From: Streptomyces albus subsp. albus
GTDB taxonomy: Bacteria > Actinomycetota > Actinomycetes > Streptomycetales > Streptomycetaceae
Direction: 5' to 3'
DNA length: 64,000 nucleotides
NCBI RefSeq assembly: GCF_000725885.1
Contig: NZ_JODR01000012.1
Coordinates: 124,001-188,000 of the forward strand
A model generated the notes under the pieces. That model saw only the letters and a program-made list of their open reading frames with translations. It ran no database searches and was not told where the DNA came from. Position numbers and translations under genes: made by a program. Position 1 is the first letter of the stretch. Every line of letters starts with the position of its first letter. This document shows positions 48,246 to 55,594 of this stretch, piece after piece.

Positions 48246-49325
48246 CTAGACGGGCTGCCGGTGCCTGCCGCCGCCCGGCGGGCCGGTGGCGGGCGTCCCC
48301 TCGGTGCCGGTTCCCCCGCCCGGACCGGTCCCGTCCCCGGCGGGGCCGTCGTCGCCGACCGCCGCTCCTTCGCCCGCCGTGCCGCGCCCGCGCCCGCGTG
48401 ACCGGGCCTCCAGGGTGAGGGAGAGCGCCAGCAGCAGACCGCCCAGGACGAGGAAGCCCCAGGGCAGGTACGCCGTCAGGGCGAGGACCAGACGGCGCTG
48501 GGAGCTGACGAGGTCGACCGTGGCCTCCTGGAAGTCGGGCCGCATCTTCACATGCCCCGCGAAGGCCGTCAGGGGTTTCCTGCCGGGCTGGTCCTTCCAG
48601 CGCATCTGCTCCTTGTGGATCTCCTGCCCGTCCACGGGCGCGCCGGTGACCGGTTCGACCCAGAACATGCGCTTGGTGGTGTACCAGCGTTCCAGGCCGA
48701 CCTGTTCGACGGTCTCGGGCGTGGCGCCCAGCGGCAGACGCTTGGGCACCTTCACCTTCGTCCAGGGGATGGTCTGCTCGAAGTAGTAGGTCTCCAGGCC
48801 GTGCACGGTGCGGGTGCCCTTGTAGTGGATGGGCGCGGAGGTGCGGGCCTGGAAGTCGTAGTACTGGTAGTCGCGTTTCTCGGTGAGGAACGGCCACTTG
48901 AACTCGATGCCCTCACGACGCACCGGATCGCCGTCCACCGACTCCCCCCGGGCGTGGACGGGCTCTTGGGTGTGCGCGTCGAAGATGTACCGCTCGGGGA
49001 TGGCGGAGACGAGTTTCCCCTTGTGGTCGGCCACATAGCTGAGGGTGTCCCAGACGACGACGTCGCGGTCGGTGTTCCGCTCGATCTTCTCGGACGCCTC
49101 CACGTTGCCCTTGAGGGTCTGCACGATGCTGACCTTCGGCACCTTCTTCGACCGCATGGTGGCGTAGTCGAGCAGGGTCGCGTTCTTCGCCTCCAGGACC
49201 ATGGTCTGGTACTGGCTGGGCGGGATCTTCGCCAGCCGGGGAAAGGCGTACCAGCGGATGAGCGGCGAGAGCGCGGCGAAGAACACCGCGAACGCCAGCA
49301 GGACCAGGCTCGCTCTGCGGCGCAT
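48246..49325 (-). CDS. DUF3068-type membrane-anchored protein
   Basis: 359-aa protein typical of Streptomyces DUF3068. There is an N-terminal membrane segment (RRRASLVLLAFAVFFAALSPLI), a large extracytoplasmic beta-rich domain (about residues 30-295; many Tyr/Trp strands such as GLETYYFEQTIPWTKVKVP), a second membrane segment near 305 (LALTAYLPWGFLVLGGLLLAL) and a Gly-rich cytoplasmic tail. Function unknown; relatives are porin-like or lipid/polymer-associated in mycolata. The start is ATG 49325 behind GGGAGG, 13 bases downstream of the 44-aa peptide gene, with which it forms an operon. Confidence 0.85.
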   Translation of the reverse strand: MRRRASLVLLAFAVFFAALSPLIRWYAFPRLAKIPPSQYQTMVLEAKNATLLDYATMRSKKVPKVSIVQTLKGNVEASEKIERNTDRDVVVWDTLSYVADHKGKLVSAIPERYIFDAHTQEPVHARGESVDGDPVRREGIEFKWPFLTEKRDYQYYDFQARTSAPIHYKGTRTVHGLETYYFEQTIPWTKVKVPKRLPLGATPETVEQVGLERWYTTKRMFWVEPVTGAPVDGQEIHKEQMRWKDQPGRKPLTAFAGHVKMRPDFQEATVDLVSSQRRLVLALTAYLPWGFLVLGGLLLALSLTLEARSRGRGRGTAGEGAAVGDDGPAGDGTGPGGGTGTEGTPATGPPGGGRHRQPV

Positions 49326-49338
49326 GCTGCCTCCCGCT

Positions 49339-49473
49339 CTACGGGTGCTCGGGGACGGTGGTGTGCAGGGGCTTCTTCGAGGTCTCGCCGGGCGGCACGC
49401 CCATGGCGGTGATCGCGAAGACGAGCGCGAGAGCGGCCACCAGGCCGATCCCGGCGGCGACGAGGGCACGCAT
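49339..49473 (-). CDS. SPW_0924-type 44-aa membrane peptide
   Basis: 44-residue protein: MRALVAAGIGLVAALALVFA, then ITAMGVPPGETSKKPLHTTV and PEHP. It has one membrane helix (about residues 3-24) and a short hydrophilic end. The start is ATG 49473 behind GGGAGG with ideal spacing; the stop is 13 bases from the DUF3068 start. The sequence fits the small conserved Streptomyces family annotated SPW_0924. It is too short for ordinary gene finding but well supported by its binding site, promoter and operon position. Probably a membrane partner of the DUF3068 protein; that is inference. Confidence 0.85.
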   Translation of the reverse strand: MRALVAAGIGLVAALALVFAITAMGVPPGETSKKPLHTTVPEHP

Positions 49474-49510
49474 GTCCACCTCCCGGTGGGGTGGCCGGCG
49501 ACGAAGACAA

Positions 49511-49565
49511 CTGACGTGTCGTCAGGTCGGGGTCGCACCGTAGCAACGCCCGCGCGGGATGGGAA
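49511..49565 (-). promoter_or_regulatory. Promoter and operator for the SPW_0924/DUF3068 operon
   Basis: On the minus strand TTCCCA (49565-49560), 17-base spacer, TACGGT (49542-49537), then a perfect inverted repeat CTGACG-ACA-CGTCAG (49525-49511) at about +5 to +19. The palindrome over the start region looks like a repressor site. Confidence 0.5.
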
Positions 49566-50358
49566 CCGTGGCGGACGAACGCCCCGCGCCGGTGACCTCG
49601 TGCGCCACACCCGGCCCCGGCACCACTGCCGCCACCGGGCACCCGGGCCCGCCGGCACAGCACCCCGGCCTGCCGGAACGACGCCCGGGCCGCCGCACGA
49701 CGGGAGGTGGCCGCCGGCGCGACGGGAGATGGCCGCCGCACGACGGGAGGTGGCCGCCGGCGCGACGGGAGATGGCCGCCGCACGACGGGAGATGGCCGC
49801 AGGCGGGCAGGGAGACTGCGCGTACGGCGAGAGGGCCGCCTGCACGGCGGGCAGACAGCCGACCCCACAGCGGGAGAGCTGCCCGCACGGCGGGGAAGGC
49901 CGCAGGCGAGGGCCGCCCGCGCGACCGGAGGGCTGTCGGCACGACGGGGAAGGCCGCAGGCAGACAGGGAGACTGCGCGTACAGCAAGAGGGCCGCCCGC
50001 GCGACCGGAGGGCCGTCAGCACGACAGGGAAGGCCGCAGGCAGACAGGGAGACTGCGCGTACAGCAAGAGGGCCGCCCGCACGGCGGGCAGACAGCCGAC
50101 CCCACAGCGGGAGAGCTGCCCGCACGGCGGGGAAGGCCGCAGGCGAGGGCCGCCCGCGCGACGGGAGGTGGCCGCCCGCGCGACGGGAGGGCTGTCGGCA
50201 CGACGGGGAAGGCCGCAGGCACGGCGGGAGGGCCGCCGGCACGGCAGGGAGACTGCTCGCACAGCGAGAGGGCTGTCGGCACCGTTGGAGGCCTGTCGGT
50301 TCCACGGCGGGCGGGCTGCCGGCTCGGCGGCCAGAGCGCTCCGGTGCCCGCGCACGGC

Positions 50359-50390
50359 ACCGCCCCCGGTGCTCGGGCGCCGGGGGCGGT
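50359..50390 (-). terminator. Lytic transglycosylase terminator
   Basis: A perfect 11-bp inverted repeat (50359-50369 with 50380-50390) with a 10-base loop, 34 bases past the stop of the minus-strand gene. Confidence 0.75.
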
Positions 50391-50423
50391 GAAGGGTTCG
50401 GCCGGGGAGTCCGGCCGGATGTC

Positions 50424-52133
50424 TCAGCCCTTGATGGTGAGCTGCACCTCCACCTTCGCGCCGCCCTCGGCGGTCAGCGTCAGGGTATAGGTGCCGGGCT
50501 TGTCGTCCGCGCGGAGCCCGGACAGCCTGGCGACACCGTCCGGACCGGTCTCGACGGTGACCGGGGTGCGGACCTGCTTGCCCTGCTGGTCCACGGAGAA
50601 GAACGGCCCCTTGGCGGTGTCGGCCAGTGTCGCCGTCAGCGTCGTACCGGCCAGCGGCTTGCCCTTGCGGGTGGCCTTGACCGCGATGTCGGCGAAGGTG
50701 CCGTTCTTGTCGGCCACCAGCGCGGTCGTCTCCGTGCGGGTCACCTTGTCCGCCTGCGGCGCGGTCACCGTGGCCTTGAAGTCGACCGTGCCCAGGTTCT
50801 TGCCGACGGCCGTGGCACGGATGGTGAACGTGCCCGTCTTGGCACCCGCGGCGAGTGCGGGTGCCGTGGCCACCCCGTCGGCGCCCGTGGTGACGGTCGC
50901 CTCCTTGGCCCCGCCCTCGAACGTCGCCTGCGTGCTGCCCCGGATCTCGAAGCGGACCTTGACGCCCTTGACGGACTTGCCCTTGGCGGTCTCGGCCCTG
51001 ACACCGGGGCGGGCGGCGAACGTCTCGCCCGCGACGGCCGTGATGTTCTGGTCGGTGGCGCGCTCGAGGGCGTGCGGGGCGGTCGGCTCGGGGGACGGCT
51101 TGTCGTGGCCACCGCCCTTGCCGCCGTCCTTGCCGTCCTCCTTGTCGCCGTTGCCCCGGCTGCCGCCGGAGCCCTTGCCGGGCTTGGTGGCTGAGTCGTC
51201 CTTGCCGCCGTCCTTGCCGCCGCGCTCCGGGGTGCCCTTGACCGGGCCGCCGCCGGGCTCGCCCAGGCCGGGCACCGACACCGGCGGGATGTCGCTGTCG
51301 GGCACGGCGTGGGTGCCCTTGCGGTAGAACTCGAACCAGGCCAGGACCGTGCGCAGATACTCGCTGGAGTTGTTGTAGCTGAGGATCGCGCGGTCCAGAT
51401 CGGCCTTCGCCGACAGGTCGCGGCCGTCCGCGCACAGATACTTCCCGGCGGCCAGCGCGGCGTCGTGCACGTTGTTGGGGTCCTTGCGCCCGTCGCCGTT
51501 GCCGTCGGCGCCCCAGCGCGCCCACGTCGAGGGGATGAACTGCATCGGGCCGACCGCACGGTCGTACGTCGTGTCGCCGTCCCACCGGCCGCCGTCGGTG
51601 TCCTTGATGTTCGCGAAGCCGGCGCCGTTGAGCACCGGGCCGAGGATGGGGCGCAGCGTCGTGCCCTCCTTGTCGACCGCGCCGCCGCGCGCGTGCCCGG
51701 ACTCCACCTTGCCGATGCCCGCCAGCAGCTCCCAGCGCAGCCCGCAGCCGGGCGTGCTGGTGGCCAGCGACTTGGCGGCCTTCTTGTAGGCGGCGAGCAC
51801 CGACTTGGGGATGCCCGACTTGTCGCCCACACCGCCGGGGGCCGAACCTCCGGGCGGGTTCGGGGATTCCAGCGGCGGCAGCTCCATGTCGTAGCTGCCG
51901 TCACCGGGCGAGGCGTCGCCGGCCGCGTCCGCGCCCTTGCCGTCGTGTCCGCCGAGCCCGACACCGGGCGCCTGGGAGGCGGTCAGTGCCGCCATGACGA
52001 CCGCGGCGATCGCGGTGCCGGCCAGCCCCCTGCGGTATCTGGTGCTGCTGAGTCTGCGGCGTCGCCGGTGCCCCGATGCTGATGCCTTCACGGCTTCCTG
52101 CTGTGCAGCGTGCCTGCCCCGGTATCGCGCCAT
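50424..52133 (-). CDS. Secreted lytic transglycosylase with C-terminal Ig-like domains
   Basis: 569-aa secreted wall enzyme. An Arg-rich n-region and hydrophobic stretch (RGLAGTAIAAVVMAALTAS, about residues 35-53) form the signal peptide. The SLT-like catalytic domain (about 105-290) has LRWELLAGIGKVESGHARGG, with the catalytic Glu in KVESG, then DRAVGPMQFIPSTWARWG and AILSYNNSSEYLRTVLAW. A Lys/Gly/Asp-rich linker (about 300-355) leads to two bacterial Ig-like domains (about 365-470 and 475-569). It cleaves peptidoglycan glycan strands during growth or remodelling. The start is ATG 52133 after GGGGACTGACCT. A terminator follows. Single-gene unit. Confidence 0.92.
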   Translation of the reverse strand: MARYRGRHAAQQEAVKASASGHRRRRRLSSTRYRRGLAGTAIAAVVMAALTASQAPGVGLGGHDGKGADAAGDASPGDGSYDMELPPLESPNPPGGSAPGGVGDKSGIPKSVLAAYKKAAKSLATSTPGCGLRWELLAGIGKVESGHARGGAVDKEGTTLRPILGPVLNGAGFANIKDTDGGRWDGDTTYDRAVGPMQFIPSTWARWGADGNGDGRKDPNNVHDAALAAGKYLCADGRDLSAKADLDRAILSYNNSSEYLRTVLAWFEFYRKGTHAVPDSDIPPVSVPGLGEPGGGPVKGTPERGGKDGGKDDSATKPGKGSGGSRGNGDKEDGKDGGKGGGHDKPSPEPTAPHALERATDQNITAVAGETFAARPGVRAETAKGKSVKGVKVRFEIRGSTQATFEGGAKEATVTTGADGVATAPALAAGAKTGTFTIRATAVGKNLGTVDFKATVTAPQADKVTRTETTALVADKNGTFADIAVKATRKGKPLAGTTLTATLADTAKGPFFSVDQQGKQVRTPVTVETGPDGVARLSGLRADDKPGTYTLTLTAEGGAKVEVQLTIKG

Positions 52134-52682
52134 AGGTCAGTCCCCGTCCTCTCCCCTTCGGACGCAATCACCCGCAATCAGGGCGACCTTACGGCACAGT
52201 AGCCGACAAGTCAGGGGGCGTCGGCCACTTCCGCCGCTCCCCACCGGCTTCGGCCATCCGTTCCCTGCCGGTTTCCCCACCGTTCGCCCCGATGCTTCCC
52301 CAACGTCCCCGGCTGCGGGTGCGGTTCCCCGCCCTTCCGGGCATTTGCACGGGCCCGTTTCCCACCGGTTCCGGTATCGCGGGCCCGTTTCCCCACCGGT
52401 TCCGGGTATCGCTGGGCCCGCCCTCCCGCCCGTTCCGGACGAAGCACGGCAGCCCGTGCCCCGTCCCGGGCACAGCACAGCGGCCGTACCGGGACGGCGG
52501 GAAACCGGGCTCCCGGCCGGGCCGGCCCGCCTTGGGTGTGCGGGCCCGTACGCCGAGCCCCGTCCGTACGCGACCGCCCCCGGACCGGGGCCGGAGCCGG
52601 GGCCGGGAGCCGAAACCGGAGGGCCGGCCACCGGAGGGCCAGGGTCGCCCGCGGGGTGCGCGGGGCCCCGGCCGTGGGCCGT
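52134..52682. other. 549-base gap between polA and the transglycosylase
   Basis: Holds the transglycosylase promoter region at its left (CTACTGT and TAAGGT boxes, not resolved) and a 30-32-base tandem repeat at 52351-52413 (GGGCCCGTTTCCCACCGG then TATCGC, twice). The rest is Pro/Gly-type GC-rich sequence without gene features. Confidence 0.45.
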
Positions 52683-55427
52683 TCAGTGCGCGGCCGACTC
52701 CCAGTCCTGGCCGACGCCGACCGAGACATCGAGCGGTGCCCGCAGCGGAACGGCGGAGGCCATCCGGTCCCGCACCAGCTTCTCCACCTGCTCCCGCTCC
52801 CCCGGTGCGATCTCCAGCACGATCTCGTCGTGCACCTGGAGCAGCATCCGGGAGCGGAGCCGCTCCTCGCGGAGCGCGGCGTCGACCTTGAGCATGGCCA
52901 CCTTGACGATGTCGGCGGCGGTGCCCTGGATGGGGGCGTTGAGCGCCATCCGCTCGGCCATCTCCCTGCGCTGCCGGTTGTCGCTGGTCAGGTCCGGCAG
53001 ATAGCGGCGGCGTCCCATGATCGTGTGGGTGTAGCCGGTGGCGCGGGCCTCCTCGACGGTGCGGCGCAGATAGTCCCGCACCCCGCCGAACCGCTCGAAG
53101 TAGGTGTCCATCAGCCCCCGCGCCTCGTCGGGGGTGATGCCCAGCTGCTGCGAGAGGCCGAACGCCGACAGCCCGTAGGCCAGCCCGTACGACATCGCCT
53201 TGATCTTGCGGCGCATCTCCGCGTCCACGGCGTCCTTGCCGACGCCGAAGACCTGCGCGGCCACCGTGGTGTGCAGGTCCTCGCCCGAGGTGAACGCCTC
53301 GATGAGGCCCTCGTCCTCGGACAGGTGGGCCATCACCCGCAGCTCGATCTGGCTGTAGTCGGCGGTCATCAGCGACTCGTAGCCCTCGCCGACGCGGAAG
53401 CCGCGGCGGATGGCGCGGCCCTCGTCCGTGCGCACCGGGATGTTCTGGAGGTTCGGGTCGGTGGAGGAGAGCCGTCCGGTGGCGGCCACCGTCTGGTTGA
53501 AGGTGGTGTGGATGCGGCCGTCGGGGGCGATCGTCTTGATCAGGCCCTCCACCGTGGTGCGCAGCTTCTGCTGCTCCCGGTAGCGCAGCATGATGACCGG
53601 CAGTTCGTGTTCGGTCTGCGTCGCCAGCCAGGCCAGCGCGTCCGCGTCGGTGGTGTAGCCCGTCTTCGTCTTCTTCGTCTTGGGCAGGCCCAGTTCGCCG
53701 AAGAGGACTTCCTGGAGCTGCTTGGGCGAGCCCAGGTTGAACTCGTGCCCCACCGAGGCGTGCGCCTCGCTGACGGCCTGCTGCACGGCGTCCGCGAACT
53801 GCTGCTCCAGCCCCTGGAACCAGGTCCGGTCAGCGGCGATGCCGGCGCGCTCCATGCGGGCCAGCACCTCGGAGGTCGGCAGCTCCAGTTCGCGCAGCAG
53901 ACCGGCGGCGCCCACCTGCTCCAGCCTGGCCTCGAAGGCGGTGCCCAGGTCCAGGACGGTGCGGGCCTTGACCATCAGCGCCTCGGCCTCGGCCTGCTCG
54001 TCCACCCCGAGGGCGAGCTGTCCGTCGGATTCGGCCGTCGGCCCCAGCTCCCGGCCCAGGTACTCCACCGACAGCGCGTCCAGTGCGAAGGAGCGGCGGC
54101 CCGGCTTGTCCAGGTAGGCGGCCAGCGCGGTGTCCATCCACACCCCGGCCACGCGCCAGCCCTGCTCGGCGAAGACCCGCATGAGCGCCTTGGCGTCGTG
54201 CATCGCCTTGGGCTTGCCCTCGTCGGCGAGCCAGGCGGCGAAGGCCCGCTCGTCGCCCTCGGTCAGCTGCGCCGGGTCGAACCAGACGGCCGGGCCCGAT
54301 CCGGTGGCCAGCGCGATCTCGCTCACGCTGCCGCTGCCCAGCTTCCACACGTCGACCGTGCTGACGCCGAGCGTGGCGCCGCCGTGCTGTTCCAGCCAGG
54401 GGGCGAGGGTGTCGGCCTCGATCACGGTGCCGTCCAGTTCGACGCCGCCCGCCGCGGCCGGCTCCTCCTCCTGTACGGCGGTGCCCGGGTCCACGGCGAA
54501 GAGGCGGTCGCGGAAGTTCTGGTGGCGGAACTCCAGGGCGTCCAGGATGACGGCGAGCGCGTCCCGGTCGTAGGGGACGCGGGAGAGGTCCTCGGGACGG
54601 TCCGGCAGCGGGACGTCGCGCACCAGCTCGGTCAGCCGGCGGTTGAGCAGGACGGACTCCAGGTGGGCGCGGAGGTTCTCACCGGCCTTGCCCTTGACCT
54701 CGTCCGCCCGCTCGGCCAGTTCGGCGAGGGAGCCGAACTGGTTGATCCACTTGGTGGCGGTCTTCTCCCCGACGCCGGGGATGCCCGGCAGGTTGTCGGA
54801 GGGGTCGCCGCGCAGCGCCGCGAAGTCCGGGTACTGCTTCGGGGACAGTCCGTACTTCTCCGCGACCTTCTCGGGGGTGTAGCGGGTCAGCTCGGAGACG
54901 CCCTTGGTGGGGTACAGCACCGTGACGTTGTCGCTGACCAGCTGGAAGGTGTCGCGGTCGCCCGTGACGATCGACACCTGGAAGCCCTCGGCCTCGGCCT
55001 GGGTGGCGAGCGTGGCGATGACGTCGTCCGCCTCGTAGCCGTCCACGGCGTAGCGGCGCACCCGCATGGCGTCCAGCAGCTCGCCGATCAGCTCGACCTG
55101 GCCCTTGAACTCGTCCGGGCTCTTGGAGCGGTTCGCCTTGTACTCGGCGAACTCCTCCGAGCGCCAGGTCTTGCGGGAGACGTCGAAGGCGACGGCGAAG
55201 TGCGTGGGGGCCTCGTCACGCAGGGTGTTGGCCAGCATCGAGGTGAAGCCGTAGATCGCGTTGGTGGGCTGGCCCGTGGTGGTGTTGAAGTTCTCCGCGG
55301 GAAGTGCGAAGAATGCCCGGTATGCAAGGGAATGCCCGTCCATGAGCATCAGGCGGGGCCGTGCCTCGCCGTCCTGCGCGTGCGGAGTCGCTTCTGGTGC
55401 CGTCTTTGATGCTGCCTTCTTAGCCAC
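52683..55427 (-). CDS. polA: DNA polymerase I
   Basis: 914-aa PolA. The N-terminal 5-prime-3-prime exonuclease (FEN) domain (about residues 24-300: RLMLMDGHSLAYRAFFAL and IPGVGEKTATKWINQFGS) is intact. The middle exonuclease-like domain lacks the DxE metal ligands (TLGVSTVDVWKL stands where DTET would be), so proofreading is probably absent, as in other actinobacterial PolA. The polymerase domain has motif A MTADYSQIELRVMAHL (about 687), motif B ...RRKIKAMSYGLAYGLSAFG and motif C HDEIVLEIAPGE (about 866). It fills gaps after excision repair and removes Okazaki primers. Starts at ATG 55427. Confidence 0.98.
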   Translation of the reverse strand: MAKKAASKTAPEATPHAQDGEARPRLMLMDGHSLAYRAFFALPAENFNTTTGQPTNAIYGFTSMLANTLRDEAPTHFAVAFDVSRKTWRSEEFAEYKANRSKSPDEFKGQVELIGELLDAMRVRRYAVDGYEADDVIATLATQAEAEGFQVSIVTGDRDTFQLVSDNVTVLYPTKGVSELTRYTPEKVAEKYGLSPKQYPDFAALRGDPSDNLPGIPGVGEKTATKWINQFGSLAELAERADEVKGKAGENLRAHLESVLLNRRLTELVRDVPLPDRPEDLSRVPYDRDALAVILDALEFRHQNFRDRLFAVDPGTAVQEEEPAAAGGVELDGTVIEADTLAPWLEQHGGATLGVSTVDVWKLGSGSVSEIALATGSGPAVWFDPAQLTEGDERAFAAWLADEGKPKAMHDAKALMRVFAEQGWRVAGVWMDTALAAYLDKPGRRSFALDALSVEYLGRELGPTAESDGQLALGVDEQAEAEALMVKARTVLDLGTAFEARLEQVGAAGLLRELELPTSEVLARMERAGIAADRTWFQGLEQQFADAVQQAVSEAHASVGHEFNLGSPKQLQEVLFGELGLPKTKKTKTGYTTDADALAWLATQTEHELPVIMLRYREQQKLRTTVEGLIKTIAPDGRIHTTFNQTVAATGRLSSTDPNLQNIPVRTDEGRAIRRGFRVGEGYESLMTADYSQIELRVMAHLSEDEGLIEAFTSGEDLHTTVAAQVFGVGKDAVDAEMRRKIKAMSYGLAYGLSAFGLSQQLGITPDEARGLMDTYFERFGGVRDYLRRTVEEARATGYTHTIMGRRRYLPDLTSDNRQRREMAERMALNAPIQGTAADIVKVAMLKVDAALREERLRSRMLLQVHDEIVLEIAPGEREQVEKLVRDRMASAVPLRAPLDVSVGVGQDWESAAH

Positions 55428-55594
55428 GTGCCGATCCTCGCATGCGGCTGTGACAATGACGGGGCACGCCGGTACGGGGTCGCGCTTTCGGGGCCGGACC
55501 CCCGGCCCGGGAAGGCCCCGCCGGGCGCCCTACGCCGGGCACCGGACGGCACCCCCCTGCCCGCGCACCGCGATCGGTGGCACCATCAAGTGCT

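Larger units (their letters stand above)
49474..50423. repeat. Large intergenic tandem repeat array
   Basis: In this 950-base gap, about 49690-50300 is a degenerate array with a basic 24-base step (CGACGGGAGATGGCCGCCGCA type). Higher-order copies are superimposed: 49921-50000 is repeated at 50001-50080 (period 80), and a block starting GACCCCACAGCGGGAGAGC at 49861 recurs at 50098 (period 237). The 24-base period keeps frames open on both strands, giving Ser/Arg/Ala-rich nonsense; no binding sites or family features support coding. The promoter of the SPW_0924 operon lies at the left end and a terminator at the right end. Confidence 0.75.

Noticed and set aside
10800..50300. CRISPR array
   Set aside because: The repeat arrays lack uniform direct repeats with unique spacers of constant length, and there are no cas genes.
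49559..50392. Possible repeat protein of about 277 residues on the plus strand in the 24-base array
   Set aside because: All frames are open through the array because of its 24-base period; no binding site or conserved residues support translation.
52134..52250. A ydaO-type c-di-AMP riboswitch ahead of the lytic transglycosylase
   Set aside because: Streptomyces wall hydrolases often carry one, but I could not find its conserved blocks in the short leader.
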